Assembly: GCF_933775445.1 (NCBI RefSeq)
Contig: NC_065876.1
Span: 11,842,001 to 11,906,000, forward strand
Direction: 5' to 3'
Length of the DNA: 64,000 nt
From: Argentina anserina
Taxonomy: Eukaryota > Streptophyta > Magnoliopsida > Rosales > Rosaceae
Shown: positions 37,701 to 49,206 of the stretch, one piece after another
Numbering within the stretch: the stretch's first letter is position 1
Layout: each line of letters opens with the position of its first letter
The notes under the pieces: model-generated
Told to the model about the DNA's origin: nothing
Databases searched by the model: none
The model's input: only the letters and a program-made list of their open reading frames with translations
Position numbers and translations under genes: made by a program

Positions 37701-39964
37701 CTATCAAATTACAACACACAGATGAGGATATAGACCTTTCCAGGTTTGAGCAAGCCAGTAAGAATCACAGAAAAGCAAAATTACCTGGTATGCATCTTCA
37801 TACTTTACGGCCACAGGTTGGGGTTCATCATCCACACCAGGTTTCTCAAGATCTTCTAGGGAAGCATCAGGATTCGACTTCCAGAGTTCTTCTACCTTGT
37901 TTATTTGTTGAGCACTAATCTGGCGTGCCCTCAGCTGCTCCTGTTCAGAGGGGACCTGCAAAACACAAAGAATTAGATAACTGAACTTGAAACTATAGGT
38001 TTCCTCAAGGAAAAGACTATGAAGTTCGACAAAAGAGATAGAAGCACCAAACCTTTACAAGCCATTGCAAGAAACACCTATCATCAATCAGGGGACACCA
38101 CTGACTGAGATCCCAGTTCATATCCTTCAATGCATTAACACTTAAGCAGGGTTCCCTACAAAGAAGAACGACAACACTCTCTGTCTTGGCTGAAATAAAT
38201 CCAAGAAGGAATACATTGCGGCATCCACAGTTGTAGCACTCGAGGATTGTTTCTCCTAGAGGGCTATCTTTATGAAGACAGACTTCCTTGTGTTTTGCAC
38301 GAACCTGCAGAACCCAAGATAACCGTTAAGATTTTAAGGGTCCCAGGGCGTATTGACTCTCCTAGAAAGAGTAATAACAAATATCTAGTAGTAGCAAATA
38401 GCATCTTGAGGCGTATTTTCCAACTCAGTATTTAAGCAACATTAAGTGTGACCCCACAAGTGGCAAACAATTAAAAAAATTACCATATATAATATAAGCC
38501 TACAATAGATGCTCTTGCACATTGATGTGTAGTCGCAATAAGAAACCGTAACAACAAAGGCACAGTAAGACAGAAAGCGCAAGAAGGCTATAACAGAGCG
38601 AACACAAATATTCCAAAAAAAACTGCAACAAGAAGACATTAATTCACATGAACTCAAACATACACAGTAAATTTCAATCATTATTTTTACTCAAACTCCA
38701 ACCTCAAATTATAACTCCCATATTACAGCTGATGAATCGAAAGTAGCAAAAATTATTTACAACTCAATTCCCAACTAAAAAATAACAATTTTACAAAAGT
38801 TTCAGTCTACAACTACCATGATCAACGGCATAATTGAACCAAAAATCAGGTTGCTTATAAGTTATAACAAAAGGAACACATGCTCGTTCACAACATTTGT
38901 ATGCAAGTGGTCTCAAATACTACCAACACAAATTTGAAGAGCATGTACTCGACAGCTTTCAATTTCCCTGTTCGTCAATAGAACTTCACCAATAAAGAGT
39001 AGCATGAGTCCAAATGTCTTTTATTATCTACAAAACTACATAGAAACATGTAACAATCACATGGTCTGTTATACTACTCTACCTACATTCTTCCTAAAGA
39101 ACAAAATCAGGCCAAACCACTGAAACTCGAGCTCAACAAACAGAAAAGCATCTAATCTAAATCAGAAAGCGACTGTGATTTAGGTTTTTCCTACAAAACT
39201 AAGCTGGATACTTGTAATCTATTGTAGTATTCAACCTAGACAATTGCATTGACTTCAATAGTAATTGAGCTCTTAAATACAATGCTGATTTTTCCCTCTA
39301 AATCCCTCCAACTACTACATTTCCTACTAATCACTCCTATTTTACATTTCTTGAATAAATTCCACCTAAGAACAATCGAAAAATGATGACGTAATCGAAA
39401 TTCCAAAAGGTAAACAACACAATGAAGCCAGAAACTGACCAGGTGATTGACAATATGAGAACCGGAGGTGTTCCCTCTGGAATTACAAAACCATTTCCGG
39501 CACGACGGCACATTACACCTCACAACACACGCCGGATTTGACACGCCGCAGTACCGGCACGCATGCTCAGTGAAATCCCCCTTGCCAAACTCATAGCTAT
39601 CATCATCTCCAGTGTCCTCAAAGTTGAGCACACTCATCCCAGACGCTAGGGCGTCCACCACCTGATTACTACTACTATTATTCCCGCCGCTACTGCCGGA
39701 GCCACCGGCCCTGGACTTGGTGGCGCTCCCCGGAGCAGCCGAGACCGGCGACGCATCGGAGTGGTGGTCGGAGCTTCCTCCTCCGCCGCGGTCGGATAGG
39801 GAGTCGGAGGGGGTGGGCCAGGCGACAGGGGAGCGAATCGGGTCGCGGAACTCGGGGTAGTCGAAGTCCTCGCCCTGGGTGTTGAATTCGAGGAAGGTGT
39901 AGGCGTCGGTGGCGGTGTCCGGCTGGGACGCCGTGTCGAAGAGATTGTTCGGCTGTGATTCCAT
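29652..39964 (-). CDS. UPF1: Regulator of nonsense transcripts 1 (UPF1 RNA helicase), 29 exons
   Basis: ATP-dependent SF1 RNA helicase, the core factor of nonsense-mediated mRNA decay. Exons: 39964-39440, 38304-38053, 37955-37785, 37575-37525, 37424-37332, 37233-37138, 37046-36996, 36908-36790, 36389-36281, 36060-35938, 35850-35779, 34982-34911, 34827-34761, 34455-34313, 34223-34152, 34063-33935, 33753-33598, 33473-33360, 33281-33183, 33104-33027, 32748-32614, 32209-32135, 32001-31884, 31444-31071, 30975-30913, 30826-30755, 30343-30212, 30110-29991, 29786-29652. They sum to 3816 nt (1271 aa) in one frame. An acidic/Ser-rich head is followed by the Cys/His zinc domain that binds UPF2 ([21 protein letters not shown]), Walker A GPPGTGKT (506-513), DEST (652-655), [33 protein letters not shown] and [11 protein letters not shown]. 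The Gly/Pro/Gln-rich tail has many SQ/TQ sites, the target type of PIKK kinases. No damage seen. Confidence 0.97.
34716..34749. repeat. (GA)n microsatellite in a UPF1 intron
   Basis: About 17 GA units lying 12 bp from the donor site of UPF1 exon 13. On the transcribed strand it reads as a (CU)n tract right after the splice donor. Confidence 0.85.
35534..35547. repeat. Poly-G tract in a UPF1 intron
   Basis: Fourteen consecutive G on the plus strand (poly-C in the UPF1 transcript) in the ~800-bp intron between exons 11 and 12. Confidence 0.8.
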
Positions 39965-39994
39965 GGCGGATGTATTGATTGCGCGAGTGATTGG

Positions 39995-40034
39995 AAACCC
40001 TAAGATTTTGAGAGGTTAGGGTTAGGGTTAGGGG
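39995..40034 (-). promoter_or_regulatory. Telo-box-like repeats in the UPF1 leader
   Basis: Within 70 bp upstream of the UPF1 ATG the DNA carries AAACCCTAA (39995-40003) and, on the plus strand, GGTTAGGGTTAGGGTTAGGG (from 40014), i.e. three CCCTAA units on the coding strand. Plant telomere repeats are TTTAGGG, so this is a telo-box-like cluster rather than a telomere insertion. Such motifs are typical of promoters and leaders of translation-related genes. Confidence 0.5.
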
Positions 40035-41093
40035 TTGGTGAGGGGAATTGAATGAGGGGAAGAGGGAGAAGCGAGAGTGAGTCGAGACGTCATGGAGAAA
40101 TGAAGAAGGGAGAGAGTGCGTGAAACTGCTTTGGAACGCGCGTCACGCTCCGCTGTGATTGGACTGTGGGGTTAGTACTAGGGAGTGGGGGGCTTTCGTG
40201 GGCACGTGAGAAAGTGTAACAAATGTCAACTTTTTTTATTTGGGTGAAGCGCGTTCAAGTGAATTTTTACCCTTCTGATTAATCAAGGGTGTTAAGGAGT
40301 AATTCGTCACGGCCCCGGACCACAAAGTAATTCGTCACGGCCCCGGACAGCTTTGTGGTGCAACTTCTTAATTGAGTGAAGGCAACGGTAACACATATGA
40401 GTGCTAAGACGCGAGTAATGTAACCCTGAAATTTTTTACTTTTAATTTTTATTCATGGTCCTATATATCCAGCACCCGATGCTAGTATAATGGATTTAAA
40501 AATACAAAAACTTGTGACGGAAATTCTGTTGATAGATGTTTGCACAAACGTACACCTCTCACTCTTTTATGTTATTCAACGATGTGACATTTTAGGCTGC
40601 CTCTTATGTCACAGCATTATACTCCCAACTTGATATGCTACTTAGATGTATGTGGAAGTGAAGGAACACACATTCAAGTGCTTAGACATGCTATACTGTG
40701 CTTTTGATCCTCACCCCACCTCTCAATCTGCAATTCAAGAAAATGTAAGAACCTGTATATCAGTATATGCAACATCATTCTCCAAAAGGAAACCATAAAC
40801 AAGATGTGATTATATACAAAAATGATCCACTAGCTAGGCCTATATATGTGGTAGTGTTGTGGTGATTATTTACCCACTCCAACGGGCACAACATCTTATA
40901 ATTTTCCTTGAACTTCACACATTGAGGTGCGCCGCTTTCACCTTTGTCCTTGACACACCAGAGTTAAACATGCGTGCATACACCGAGTTGAAAAAAAGAT
41001 TACATGTATAGTCATCAACAAAACTATATATAATTGACAAAACATTATATAACGAAAATGTTTAGAGGATGAATGTGGTATATCTAAAGATTA
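40035..41093. other. UPF1 upstream region
   Basis: It contains the UPF1 leader and promoter. 40298-40320 and 40326-40348 are an exact 23-bp direct repeat (period 28) containing CACGGCCCCGGAC. No gene seen. Confidence 0.5.
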
Positions 41094-41102
41094 AAAATTC
41101 AT

Positions 41103-41551
41103 GACATAATTGCCAATTTGCTACCTAAGCTTTTACCTTAGTGTCAAATTGCTATCATAACTTTAAATTTTGTCAATTTGCTACCTTAGCTTTACAAATT
41201 AAACTTGCCAATTTGCTACCCGGAGTATGTATGTTGGTCATTTTTCAAACCTTAATTAAGTTGAATAACTACTCTAGAATTTTCAAAATTCACCAAATTA
41301 GTTAATTGAATTTTCAAATTCAGTTGTTTAATTTGTCATAGATTATTGACAAATTGATATGTCAAAGAGGTGTCAAATAGACTAATTTTGAAGACACAAG
41401 GGTAGCAAATTAGCAAAATTAATGCTCATGGTAGTAATTTGGCAAGTCTTGAAAAACTAGAATAGTAAATTGGCAAAAATAAAAGATAGAGTATTAAATT
41501 GACACTAAGATCTAAGGTGAAAGCTAGAGTCGCAAACTGGCTATTGAGGCC
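41103..41551. mobile_element. Mutator-like MITE
   Basis: 449 bp with imperfect terminal inverted repeats. The left end reads AATTGCCAATTTGCTACCTA; the right end reads CAATAGCCAGTTTGCGACTC on the other strand, and both continue into AGCTTT(T/C)ACCTTAG. It is flanked on both sides by AAAATTCAT (41094-41102 and 41552-41560), an exact 9-bp target duplication. Nine-base duplications are the mark of Mutator-like elements. No coding capacity; the interior repeats the word TTGCCAATTTGCTACC. Confidence 0.8.
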
Positions 41552-42011
41552 AAAATTCATCAACATATCTAAGCTGGCCACTTTCAAAAGATTTCAGGTA
41601 AGATATGATGTCTCCTAGCATTGAAGGAATCCTCTACCCTGCACCCAAAAAATCACCTAATAGACTTTTAAATTCACCCCAATGTTAAAACAACCACTCC
41701 GTTTTTCTTTAATTCTGTGAAATGAAATGCAAGTATAACTCAATTTTTGTACAAGCCACTGATTATAATATGAAGCCATTAGCTCTGTTTCATTGGCATT
41801 AATATGTAGGGGTGGCATTCGGTTTAAACGGTTCGGTTTTGGGCTCAAATCGGAAACCGAACTGAAATTGAACTTCAGTTTGGTTCGGTTTGGTTCACGG
41901 TTCTCTGATAGGTCAAACTAAAAACCGAACAGAACGGTTCGGTTAGGTTAGGTTCGGTTTTTTCGGTTTTTGTTTTTTTTAAAAAAAATTATTATTATTT
42001 TTAATTTTAGT

Positions 42012-43480
42012 TTCAAAATATTATCGATCGACACAATAGATGTGATCGACATATATATTTAGGGATCATGTAAAAATTTCATCCATTTTGAATATGGTTT
42101 GACTGTCTGTACCAACGATTAACCAAAAAAGAGGTGTTTTCACATAATAAAACCTCATTAACCGGGGCTTTGCCAAATGAGTTTTATTGTTTCGACCACG
42201 CATGATCGATGACAAAAATTATGTGATTTCAAATATATAAACAACTTTTCTCATTCGCATCTTGGTAATGGGTCATCCCTTAGGGTATAGTAGTGTTGTT
42301 TTTGGTTTACCGGAAATTCCGACGGTCAAACGAGGTCCGAATTGGATGAAATTTTAAAATGATCACTAAATATATATACTGATCACATCGGATGGTGTCG
42401 ATCAATTTTGAGAAGTTTCCTTCATATAGTCACTTCATAATGTGATAATTTTATTATAACCTTAATATAAAGGTTATGATACATTAGTGGACACTTCGGC
42501 AATCGACAATTCCAGTTCGATATATGGTCGATCGACACCAGTAGATGTGATCGGTATATATATTTAGGGAACCCGTAAAAATTTCGTCCATTTTGAACAT
42601 GGTTTGACCGTCCGTACCAATGGTCAACCAAAAAACAGGCGTTTTCACATAATAAAACCCCATTGACCGAGGCTTTACCAAATGAGTTTCCTCGTTGCTA
42701 CCACACACGATAGGTAACAAAAATTAGGTGATTTCAAATATGCAAATGGCTTTCGGTGTTCGCATATTTGTAATAGGTTATTCCTTAGGGCATATTAGTG
42801 GTATTTTCGATTTACCGAAAATTATGACGGTCAAACAAGATCCGAATTGGATGAAATTTTTATAGGGTCACTAAATATATATACCGATCATATCGGATGG
42901 TGTCGATCAATCCCGAGAAGTTTCCTTCATATAGCTGCTTCATAATGCGATAGTTTTATTTTAAACATAATATAAAAGTTATGATACATTAGTTGACACT
43001 TAGGCGATCGCCAACTCTAGTTCAAAATATGGTAGATCGACACCAGCAGATGTGATATGTATATATATTTAGGGACCCTATAAAAATTTCGTCCGTTTTA
43101 GTTTGACCGTTCGTACCAACGGTCAACTAAAAAAGAGGCGTTTTGACATATTAAAATCCTCATTGACCGGGGCTTTGTCAAATAGGTTTCTTTGGTGCGA
43201 CCACACACAATTGGTGATAAAAATTAGGTGATTTCAGATATGCAAACGACTTTTGGTGTTCGTATTTTGGTAATGGGTCTTCCCTTATGACATATTAGTA
43301 TTATTTTCGGTTTATCGGAAATTTCGACGGTTAAACGAGGTCCGAATTGGATGAAATTAATACAAGGTCACTACATATATATACATATATATATATATAT
43401 CAATCATATCGATTGGTGTCGATCGATCTTGAGAAGTTTCATTCATATAGTTGCTTCATATTGAGGCGGATTTAGTAATT
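42012..43480. repeat. Three ~504-bp tandem repeats inside the hAT-type element
   Basis: Unit starts can be set at about 42012, 42517 and 43021 by the shared phrase around ATCGACACCAG(T/C)AGATGTGAT, followed in each by TATATATTTAGGG, AAAAATTTCGTCC, GTTTGACCGT, AACCAAAAAA, GGTCCGAATTGGATGAAATT and GAGAAGTTTC. Spacings are 505 and 504 bp. No open frame spans a unit. Confidence 0.85.
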
Positions 43481-43490
43481 ACACATCCGC

Positions 43491-43491
<1 letters not shown>

Positions 43492-43530
<39 letters not shown>
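43492..43530. repeat. (AT)n microsatellite
   Basis: About 19 AT units at the right edge of the third tandem unit, inside the hAT-type element. Confidence 0.85.
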
Positions 43531-43535
<5 letters not shown>

Positions 43536-43912
43536 TTAGCAAACTTATTTGAAACATACATATATGAGCATACATATAAACATAGATGATTATATATACA
43601 TATATAACACTACAAAAAAAACATATAATTATATATAATATAAACTTAAAATCACATTAATTGAATCACATATTCGGTAAGATAAACGTAAAACGATATT
43701 ATTTTATGAATAGTTCGGTTTTTCGGTTTGGTTCGGTTTCTTATGTGCCCAAACCGGAAACCAAACCGATTAATTCATTTCGGTTCGGTTTTTTTTTCCG
43801 GTTTTTTCGATTCGGTTTTCGGTTTTTCGGTCTTAAGTGCCCCCCTATTAATCTGCAAGAGAATATAATGTAGACACAACATTAATGTTCATATTATAGT
43901 CATATAATAAAT

Positions 43913-44240
43913 AATAAAATACTGATCACTCCTCTAATTTTTAGTAACTCGACAGTTTGAGTTTTAATATTTAAATTTCAACCGATCACTATTTATATTT
44001 TCAAATTTTAAATAATTTGGTCATTCCGTTAAGTCTTTGTCCAATTACATTGTTAAGTTGTTGATTTGGCAAACATCACGTAAGAGGGAAAAAAACCACT
44101 TAACGGTGTAATTGGATGGAAACTTAACAGAAGACCAAATTGTTTAAAATTTGAGAGTATAAGAAGTGATCAGTTGAAATTGAAACATGAAGGACTAAAC
44201 TGTCGAGTTATTAAAAATTGGAGGAGTGACTAGTATTTTG
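43913..44240. mobile_element. Foldback MITE
   Basis: Two inverted arms of about 130-150 bp. The left arm (GATCACTCCTCTAATTTTTA, AACTCGACAGTTT, CAAATTTTAAATAATTTGGTC, GTTAAG) recurs on the opposite strand of the right arm (GTCACTCCTCCAATTTTTAA, AACTCGACAGTTT, CAAATTTTAAACAATTTGGTC, GTTAAG). The sequence TCATATAATAAAT flanks both sides (43900-43912 and 44241-44253). The true target duplication is probably 8-10 bp within this shared 13-mer. Without coding capacity; superfamily not assigned. Confidence 0.75.
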
Positions 44241-44317
44241 TCATATAATAAATTAGCAGCCTACTGACGACGCAAATCAATCGATAAGCTAGGTTAATTG
44301 ATTTATTTTTAATGGAA

Positions 44318-45083
44318 TTTTTTTTGTACAAATAGGGCCATTAGCCCAAGCAAAAGAAAGCAAATAAGAAACTAGTCAGAGCTACAAGCCATAAACTCCC
44401 TAGCTCTAGAAATACCAACAATGTCATCCAGCAAAGCATCAAAAACCAGCCTAGGAGGGTCATGTAAGATACATATTCCTCTATTATTAGAGGTACTATA
44501 CTTAGCAAGAATATCAGCTACCATATTCATCTCTATGTGGACATGCTTCACATCAATAAAGTCAAAGGCACACATCAAGCTTATGTAGTTCATTATCAAG
44601 GTCACAATAGGATGCAAATCAATATTATCATTTTGAAGAAGATTGATAAGCACTAAAGAATCAGACTCAACTTCCAGTCTTGAAATCTTTAAGCTACGAG
44701 CTAGGTATAGACCATGAAACAAGCCCTAAGCCTCAGCTTACAGGACTTCCCCAGTCTCAATATTCACCATAAACCCACCTTGTCAATAGCCAACCTCATC
44801 CTTAAGCACACCCCCTGCTCCAATATTTCCATTATACATCCTGGAGCCATCAACATTCAATTTAAAATTTCCAACAGCTGGTTTAATCTAATATAGCATA
44901 TCCACATGTTTACGCAAGTTTGTACTAAGCTTAGTATTAGCTTTAGCCCATTCATCAAGATAACTAAACACAACTTCAGAAATATTAAAAAGATACTTGA
45001 AGGAGCCGTCAAAAATGGATTTGCATGCATTTCCATATGAACCAACAACAATAGATGAAGAAGATATTCCAACTGATATTATT
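44318..45083 (-). pseudogene. LINE 3' part (RNase H domain), decayed
   Basis: Minus-strand remnant of a plant non-LTR retrotransposon. It encodes the linker FFIYCCWFIWK, then an RNase H-like domain: FKLNVDGSRMYNGNIGAGGV, LKDEVGY, SRLEVESDSLVLINLLQND, VKHVHIEMNMVADILAKYST. Several in-frame stops occur between NIGAGG and the LFHGLYLARSL segment. The 3' end shows TTTGTACAAAAAAAA, a decayed poly-A tail. The reading frame continues on the far side of a 4.1-kb insertion, at 49207. Confidence 0.85.
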
Positions 45084-46834
45084 TGTCACAACCCCGAAAT
45101 TTCGAATGGTAAAACTCGAAATCAAAGCCGTGAAAACTCTAAAACAATTTCAAATATATTGAAATCATCTTTATAGTAACAATGTATCGAAACTGAGTTC
45201 ATAGTACGACCCAGTCGACTTGATTAATACATGACCAGTTTATAATTCAAGTATTATAACAAATGTAAATGTAAAATTTTCTCCATCCTCACCACAAATA
45301 AAAGAAATAAACTTCAATCTTCAGAGTAAGCCCTCCAATTCTGTTAATCCACACTTACAGAACTATCCCTTACACCATCGAATATGTGCACCGGGATTAT
45401 AAACACAAACCCGGTAAGCTTTGCAGCTCGTATGAGTAAACTAACAGTATAACACACATCGCATACAAGGAATTTACTGATGACATTTAAAGATAATTGT
45501 ACTCATAAGACACTGACGGCCCATTTGGTCGTCCAATAGTATCTGAAAATATGTGTACTCATGAAACATTGGGCAACCCATATGTTTACCCAAATTACAT
45601 TTAAAATACGGGTACTCATGAGACCCAGGTACTCATCTGTTACCCCTCATGTAGTACGCCGACAGATACTGGGCAACCCATATGTTACCCAATATCAACA
45701 AAAACATGGGTACTCATGAGACCCGAGGAACCCATCTGTTACCCCTCATGCAGTACACCGACAGACAAACTAAAGCTCTAACTAAATCGTAATAGACACC
45801 CGGCCAAAGCTCGGTTCTGACTACTGCCAACAACGTCTGAAGACCACAAAACATTTTAACAAGACTCAATGTTAAAACCACATATAATATGACAATCAAC
45901 ACATGTTTATTGTACTACAACCAAGCGACTCTTGCGCAAAAATATAAATATAGTTGTCACAATACAACTCATTAGAAATAAGAACGTAACAGTATATAAT
46001 ATAGCAACTCATATATATGTATCGTATTTACCATTTTATACACATACACAACCCACTATATTATATAATGTCATAGTTCGATCTTTTTAAGAAAACGTAA
46101 ATATTAGTCACCGCCAAGGGTAGACTCATCATAATGAGATTTACTCACCTTATTTTCTGCGTGCAACTTCCCCGACACTGAAAGTAATTCCCTCACTCGT
46201 TTCATCGGTCACCTAATAGCATGATAAACTGCTTAGAAAAATGATACGTAAAATTCACTGAAGCGGACTCATTACCGTTAAAACATTGTTCATGAAACAC
46301 TTTTAACACGCAGCCGCAGACAACGACGGGTGGGTCTCACGCGCCACCCACAATAGCAGCGCGTGGGGCTCACGCGCCACCCAAACCGGCGCGTGTGACC
46401 TCACACAGCCCTCAAAACTCCCACATTTCACTTCATACACCGTCCACGGTCGTTAATCGGTCCCCTGCCACCCTCTGCTACTCCCACGCACTCCACCACC
46501 ACCTCTGACCAAAACTCCTCAAATCAACAAACTTGCAACATGAAAACATAGATCACAAGGAGATAGACACAACCATACATTTAGTTCATCCCAAGCCTGC
46601 CGGAAACCGCCGCAATCACTGCCGCAAGATCTCGGATCGGGGAGAGGAGATCGGAGCTGAATCGGCTCGATTCGAGCCTCACCGCCGCTGGAATTGTGCC
46701 TAGGGGGATGGAGGAAGACTCATCGTCGTGGCGCTGAGCTCCTGCGTCGCCGGCGGCGCCGCGTTCGACGATGCAACGACTGTCCTCTCTTGATGGCGCT
46801 GCATCACAACACGAGGTGGTTCGCCGGTGGCACA

Positions 46835-48702
46835 CAAGGTTCAAAATATATGTATCGGGGGATATATCGTTTTTTTGAAAAAGGGAGATATCAGATATAT
46901 CAAGGATATTGGAAAAAAATATCGTTTCTCTTTCGAAATTATTTATTATTGAATTACATACAAACAAATACAATTATTAATTTTATCTAGTACCAGAAAG
47001 AGGCTCTAGGTGCTTGAAAAGATGCACGTTGGTCAACAAAACTACAATACTTTGCCCAAGACATACGGCCATATAGTACGAATTGTAATGGTTAACATGA
47101 TAGTCATATATCTCTTTTGAGCTACTAACAGTTTATCCGAGAAAATGATAGTAAGTATGAACCGAACTCGATAATTGATCATAAACGTCTCCAAACTGAC
47201 CATAATTGTAAATAGGATGACGAGATTGATAGTTGACTCCATGTGATTTGTTTGACATCCCACTGTGCTATGTGCCTAAACTGATAGAATCAAAACTTAA
47301 GACAACTGAACTAACATCAGATGAAAATATTTTGATTATCAATGGATCCTCTTGTCCTCCTCCTGTACCTAGATCCACGATTCTCATCTTGGATAACACG
47401 ATCAAAATTACTTTCACAAGTAAACTGCTCAAATTCTCCACATACATAAAATTGTCCATATTCAAACCTTGTATCTCTACCATCTTGTCGACTTTCACCA
47501 CTACCATCACCATTACCACTACCATCATCATCACTATTTGAACTACCTGGAGTTGCTACACCGCCCCACACACTAGCATTATCAGAATCATCTCCCGGGT
47601 CTCCAACTTCATCAGATAATACTTTGTTTACATCAATTCCAAAATCAGTTGTCTTTTCTACAACATGTGCAGGAGGGTTGTCATCTTCATCATCGAGGTG
47701 TGCATGCATAATCCAATCACGACGAGGATCAATGTCATTCTAAAGTGATTCACTAGCAACATGAAGTAGATCGATATTGTTGTTTTCATTGATCACATTA
47801 TCATTTGCTCGTTTATCACGTAGTCGTAACTTCATGTTGTAGTAGTAGTATACGAGTTTTTCCAACTTCTGATATGCAAGACAGTTCCTTTGCTTTGTAT
47901 GAATAAGAGCAAAAGTACTCCACTTTTTTTCACAAGTAAAAGAGGAAGCAGTTTGTGCTAAAATACGCATGGTAAATTTCAGTATTATCATCATTCCATG
48001 ATGGGTTCACGGGTTACTAGCAATCTATGAAGGTATGAGGGAACTTCTAGGAGACAAAAACTACAATGTGACTCATGTTTTCTTACTTTCCCTAATAGTG
48101 CTCGAGGAGAACACTCCTTATCTAGATATCATTTGAGAGGACGTCAAGGAGATAAAGATTACTACTCTTTCTATATTCCTTGAGGAGAACACTTGTTACT
48201 AAAATTCTGGATATTCTCTTATAACCTTCATGAGAGTGTGAGACTACGTTGTGACCCTTTATTTTGGATTCCCTCAAGGTTAAGGAGAGCACTGGTCACT
48301 GATATGGCTTGACTTTTAAGAGTTAAGACTTGAATTTTCACTCCTAATCTCGATATCTTTTACAAAAAATTAAAAATTAGCCGATTGAAGAATTACTCTT
48401 CTAGTCTTATTTTTTATATCCCTCGAGGCTCGAGGTGATTAATTAATCAAAATTCTAGGTCAAGCAAAGTCCGAGACATCCTCAAATTGAGTTAAATTTT
48501 TTTAAGTGAAAATTTTCAAATATTTCTCTAAAATATCGAAGATATCGTAAATATCGGAGAAATATCGAAGATATTTTATGTTATCGGAGAAATATCGAAG
48601 ATACGGGAAAAATAAGATATTTACCCCTAAGATATATCTTTTTTTTTTAAAAAGGAGATATCGGAGGATATATTAGAAATATCGGGGAGATTTTGTTCCT
48701 TG
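46835..48702. mobile_element. hAT transposon nested in the solo LTR
   Basis: 1868 bp. Ends are CAAGGTTCAAAAT on the left and, on the other strand, CAAGGAACAAAAT on the right. The CAAGG start fits the hAT terminal consensus YARNG. The flanking 8-mers are GTGGCACA (46827-46834) and GTGCCACA (48703-48710), an 8-bp duplication with one change. Just inside both ends are AT-rich subterminal repeats built from GATATATC and AATATCGGAG words. It carries a decayed transposase C-terminus. Confidence 0.85.
47317..47994 (-). pseudogene. hAT transposase C-terminal remnant
   Basis: The minus strand reads LAQTASSFTCEKKWSTFALI, then HTKQRNCLAYQKLEKLVYYY, then YNMKLRLRD. This is the hAT C-terminal dimerisation region, whose Cys-Glu-x-x-Trp-Ser/x and LVY.YYN signatures are intact. 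After ...LLHVASESL an in-frame stop (about 47740) interrupts it, and the frame continues as NDIDPRRDWIMHAHLDDEDD into an acidic Ser/Gly/Asp-rich tail to about 47317. The DDE catalytic core and the N-terminal BED zinc finger are absent, so no active transposase is possible. Confidence 0.8.
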
Positions 48703-49206
48703 GTGCCACAGATCGTCGTGCCTCGGCCGTGCGGTCCTAATAACACCGGCGATGTCGTGCACGGTGGCCGGAGAAGGGAGATCGTCGGAGAGGGGAGCGG
48801 CAACGGGAGAGAGAATTAGGGGAGAGGAGAGAGAAACCAGAGAGTTTTGATTTTTTTGGAAAGTTTCCAAAAAAGGTCCTTTTATAGCCTTCCAAAATCG
48901 GAAATCAACTTCCGTCGATAATAATTTTCACATACGACGTCCAATTAAGGTGCATGATGTGTCCACGAACTCGTATCAACGAGCTCTACAACTTCTGTGA
49001 AGAAATTTTTCAGAGACGAGTGACGAAATAAAAGTCAACTCTCAAGTCACATAAAACCTAACGTTTTCAAATTAAATTTCCGAGATTGGGTTCGTTTCGT
49101 TTTATATTGACGAGAAAATGAAAAAAATGCGATTTTTACTCAAATTCCAAGTTTAATAATCTACAAGAATTTATACGAACCAAACCCGAAAAATCGGGGG
49201 ATTACA

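Larger units (their letters stand above)
41807..43847. mobile_element. hAT-type element with three ~504-bp tandem repeats
   Basis: 2041 bp. The left end is TAGGGGTGGCATTCGG; the right end on the other strand is TAGGGGGGCACTTAAG. The 8-bp flanks are TTAATATG (41799-41806) and TTAATCTG (43848-43855), a target duplication with one change, as expected of hAT elements. Both subterminal zones (41807-41975 and 43705-43832) are dense in GGTTCGGTTT words in both orientations, probably the transposase-binding region. The interior is three tandem copies of a ~504-bp unit. No transposase reading frame remains, so it depended on another element. Confidence 0.8.
45084..49206. mobile_element. Solo LTR (~2.2 kb without the nested hAT) inserted in a LINE
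   Basis: The interval begins TGTCACAACCCCGAAATTTC and ends CGGGGGATTACA, i.e. TG...CA ends of a plant LTR. It is flanked by an exact 5-bp duplication TTATT (45079-45083 and 49207-49211). The LINE reading frame resumes across it (GNWIYANLLQKGYYMN to NISWNIFFIYCCW). After removing the nested hAT (46835-48702) about 2.25 kb remain. I see no second LTR, primer-binding site, polypurine tract, gag or pol, so a solo LTR left by LTR-LTR recombination is the simplest reading. A Ty3/gypsy origin is a guess from the CACAACCCCGAAAT start. A ~98-bp unit is repeated at 45611 and 45709. Confidence 0.8.

Noticed and set aside
40014..40034. Interstitial telomere insertion
   Set aside because: Units are GGTTAGGG, not the plant TTTAGGG, and only three occur, in a gene leader; a telo-box-like cluster fits better.
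42012..43480. CRISPR-like repeat array
   Set aside because: Repeats are ~504 bp long without spacers, in a plant transposon.
46581..46990. Short open frames on both strands, one Arg-rich
   Set aside because: They lie in GC-rich solo-LTR sequence and run across the hAT border; such frames are common by chance in LTRs.
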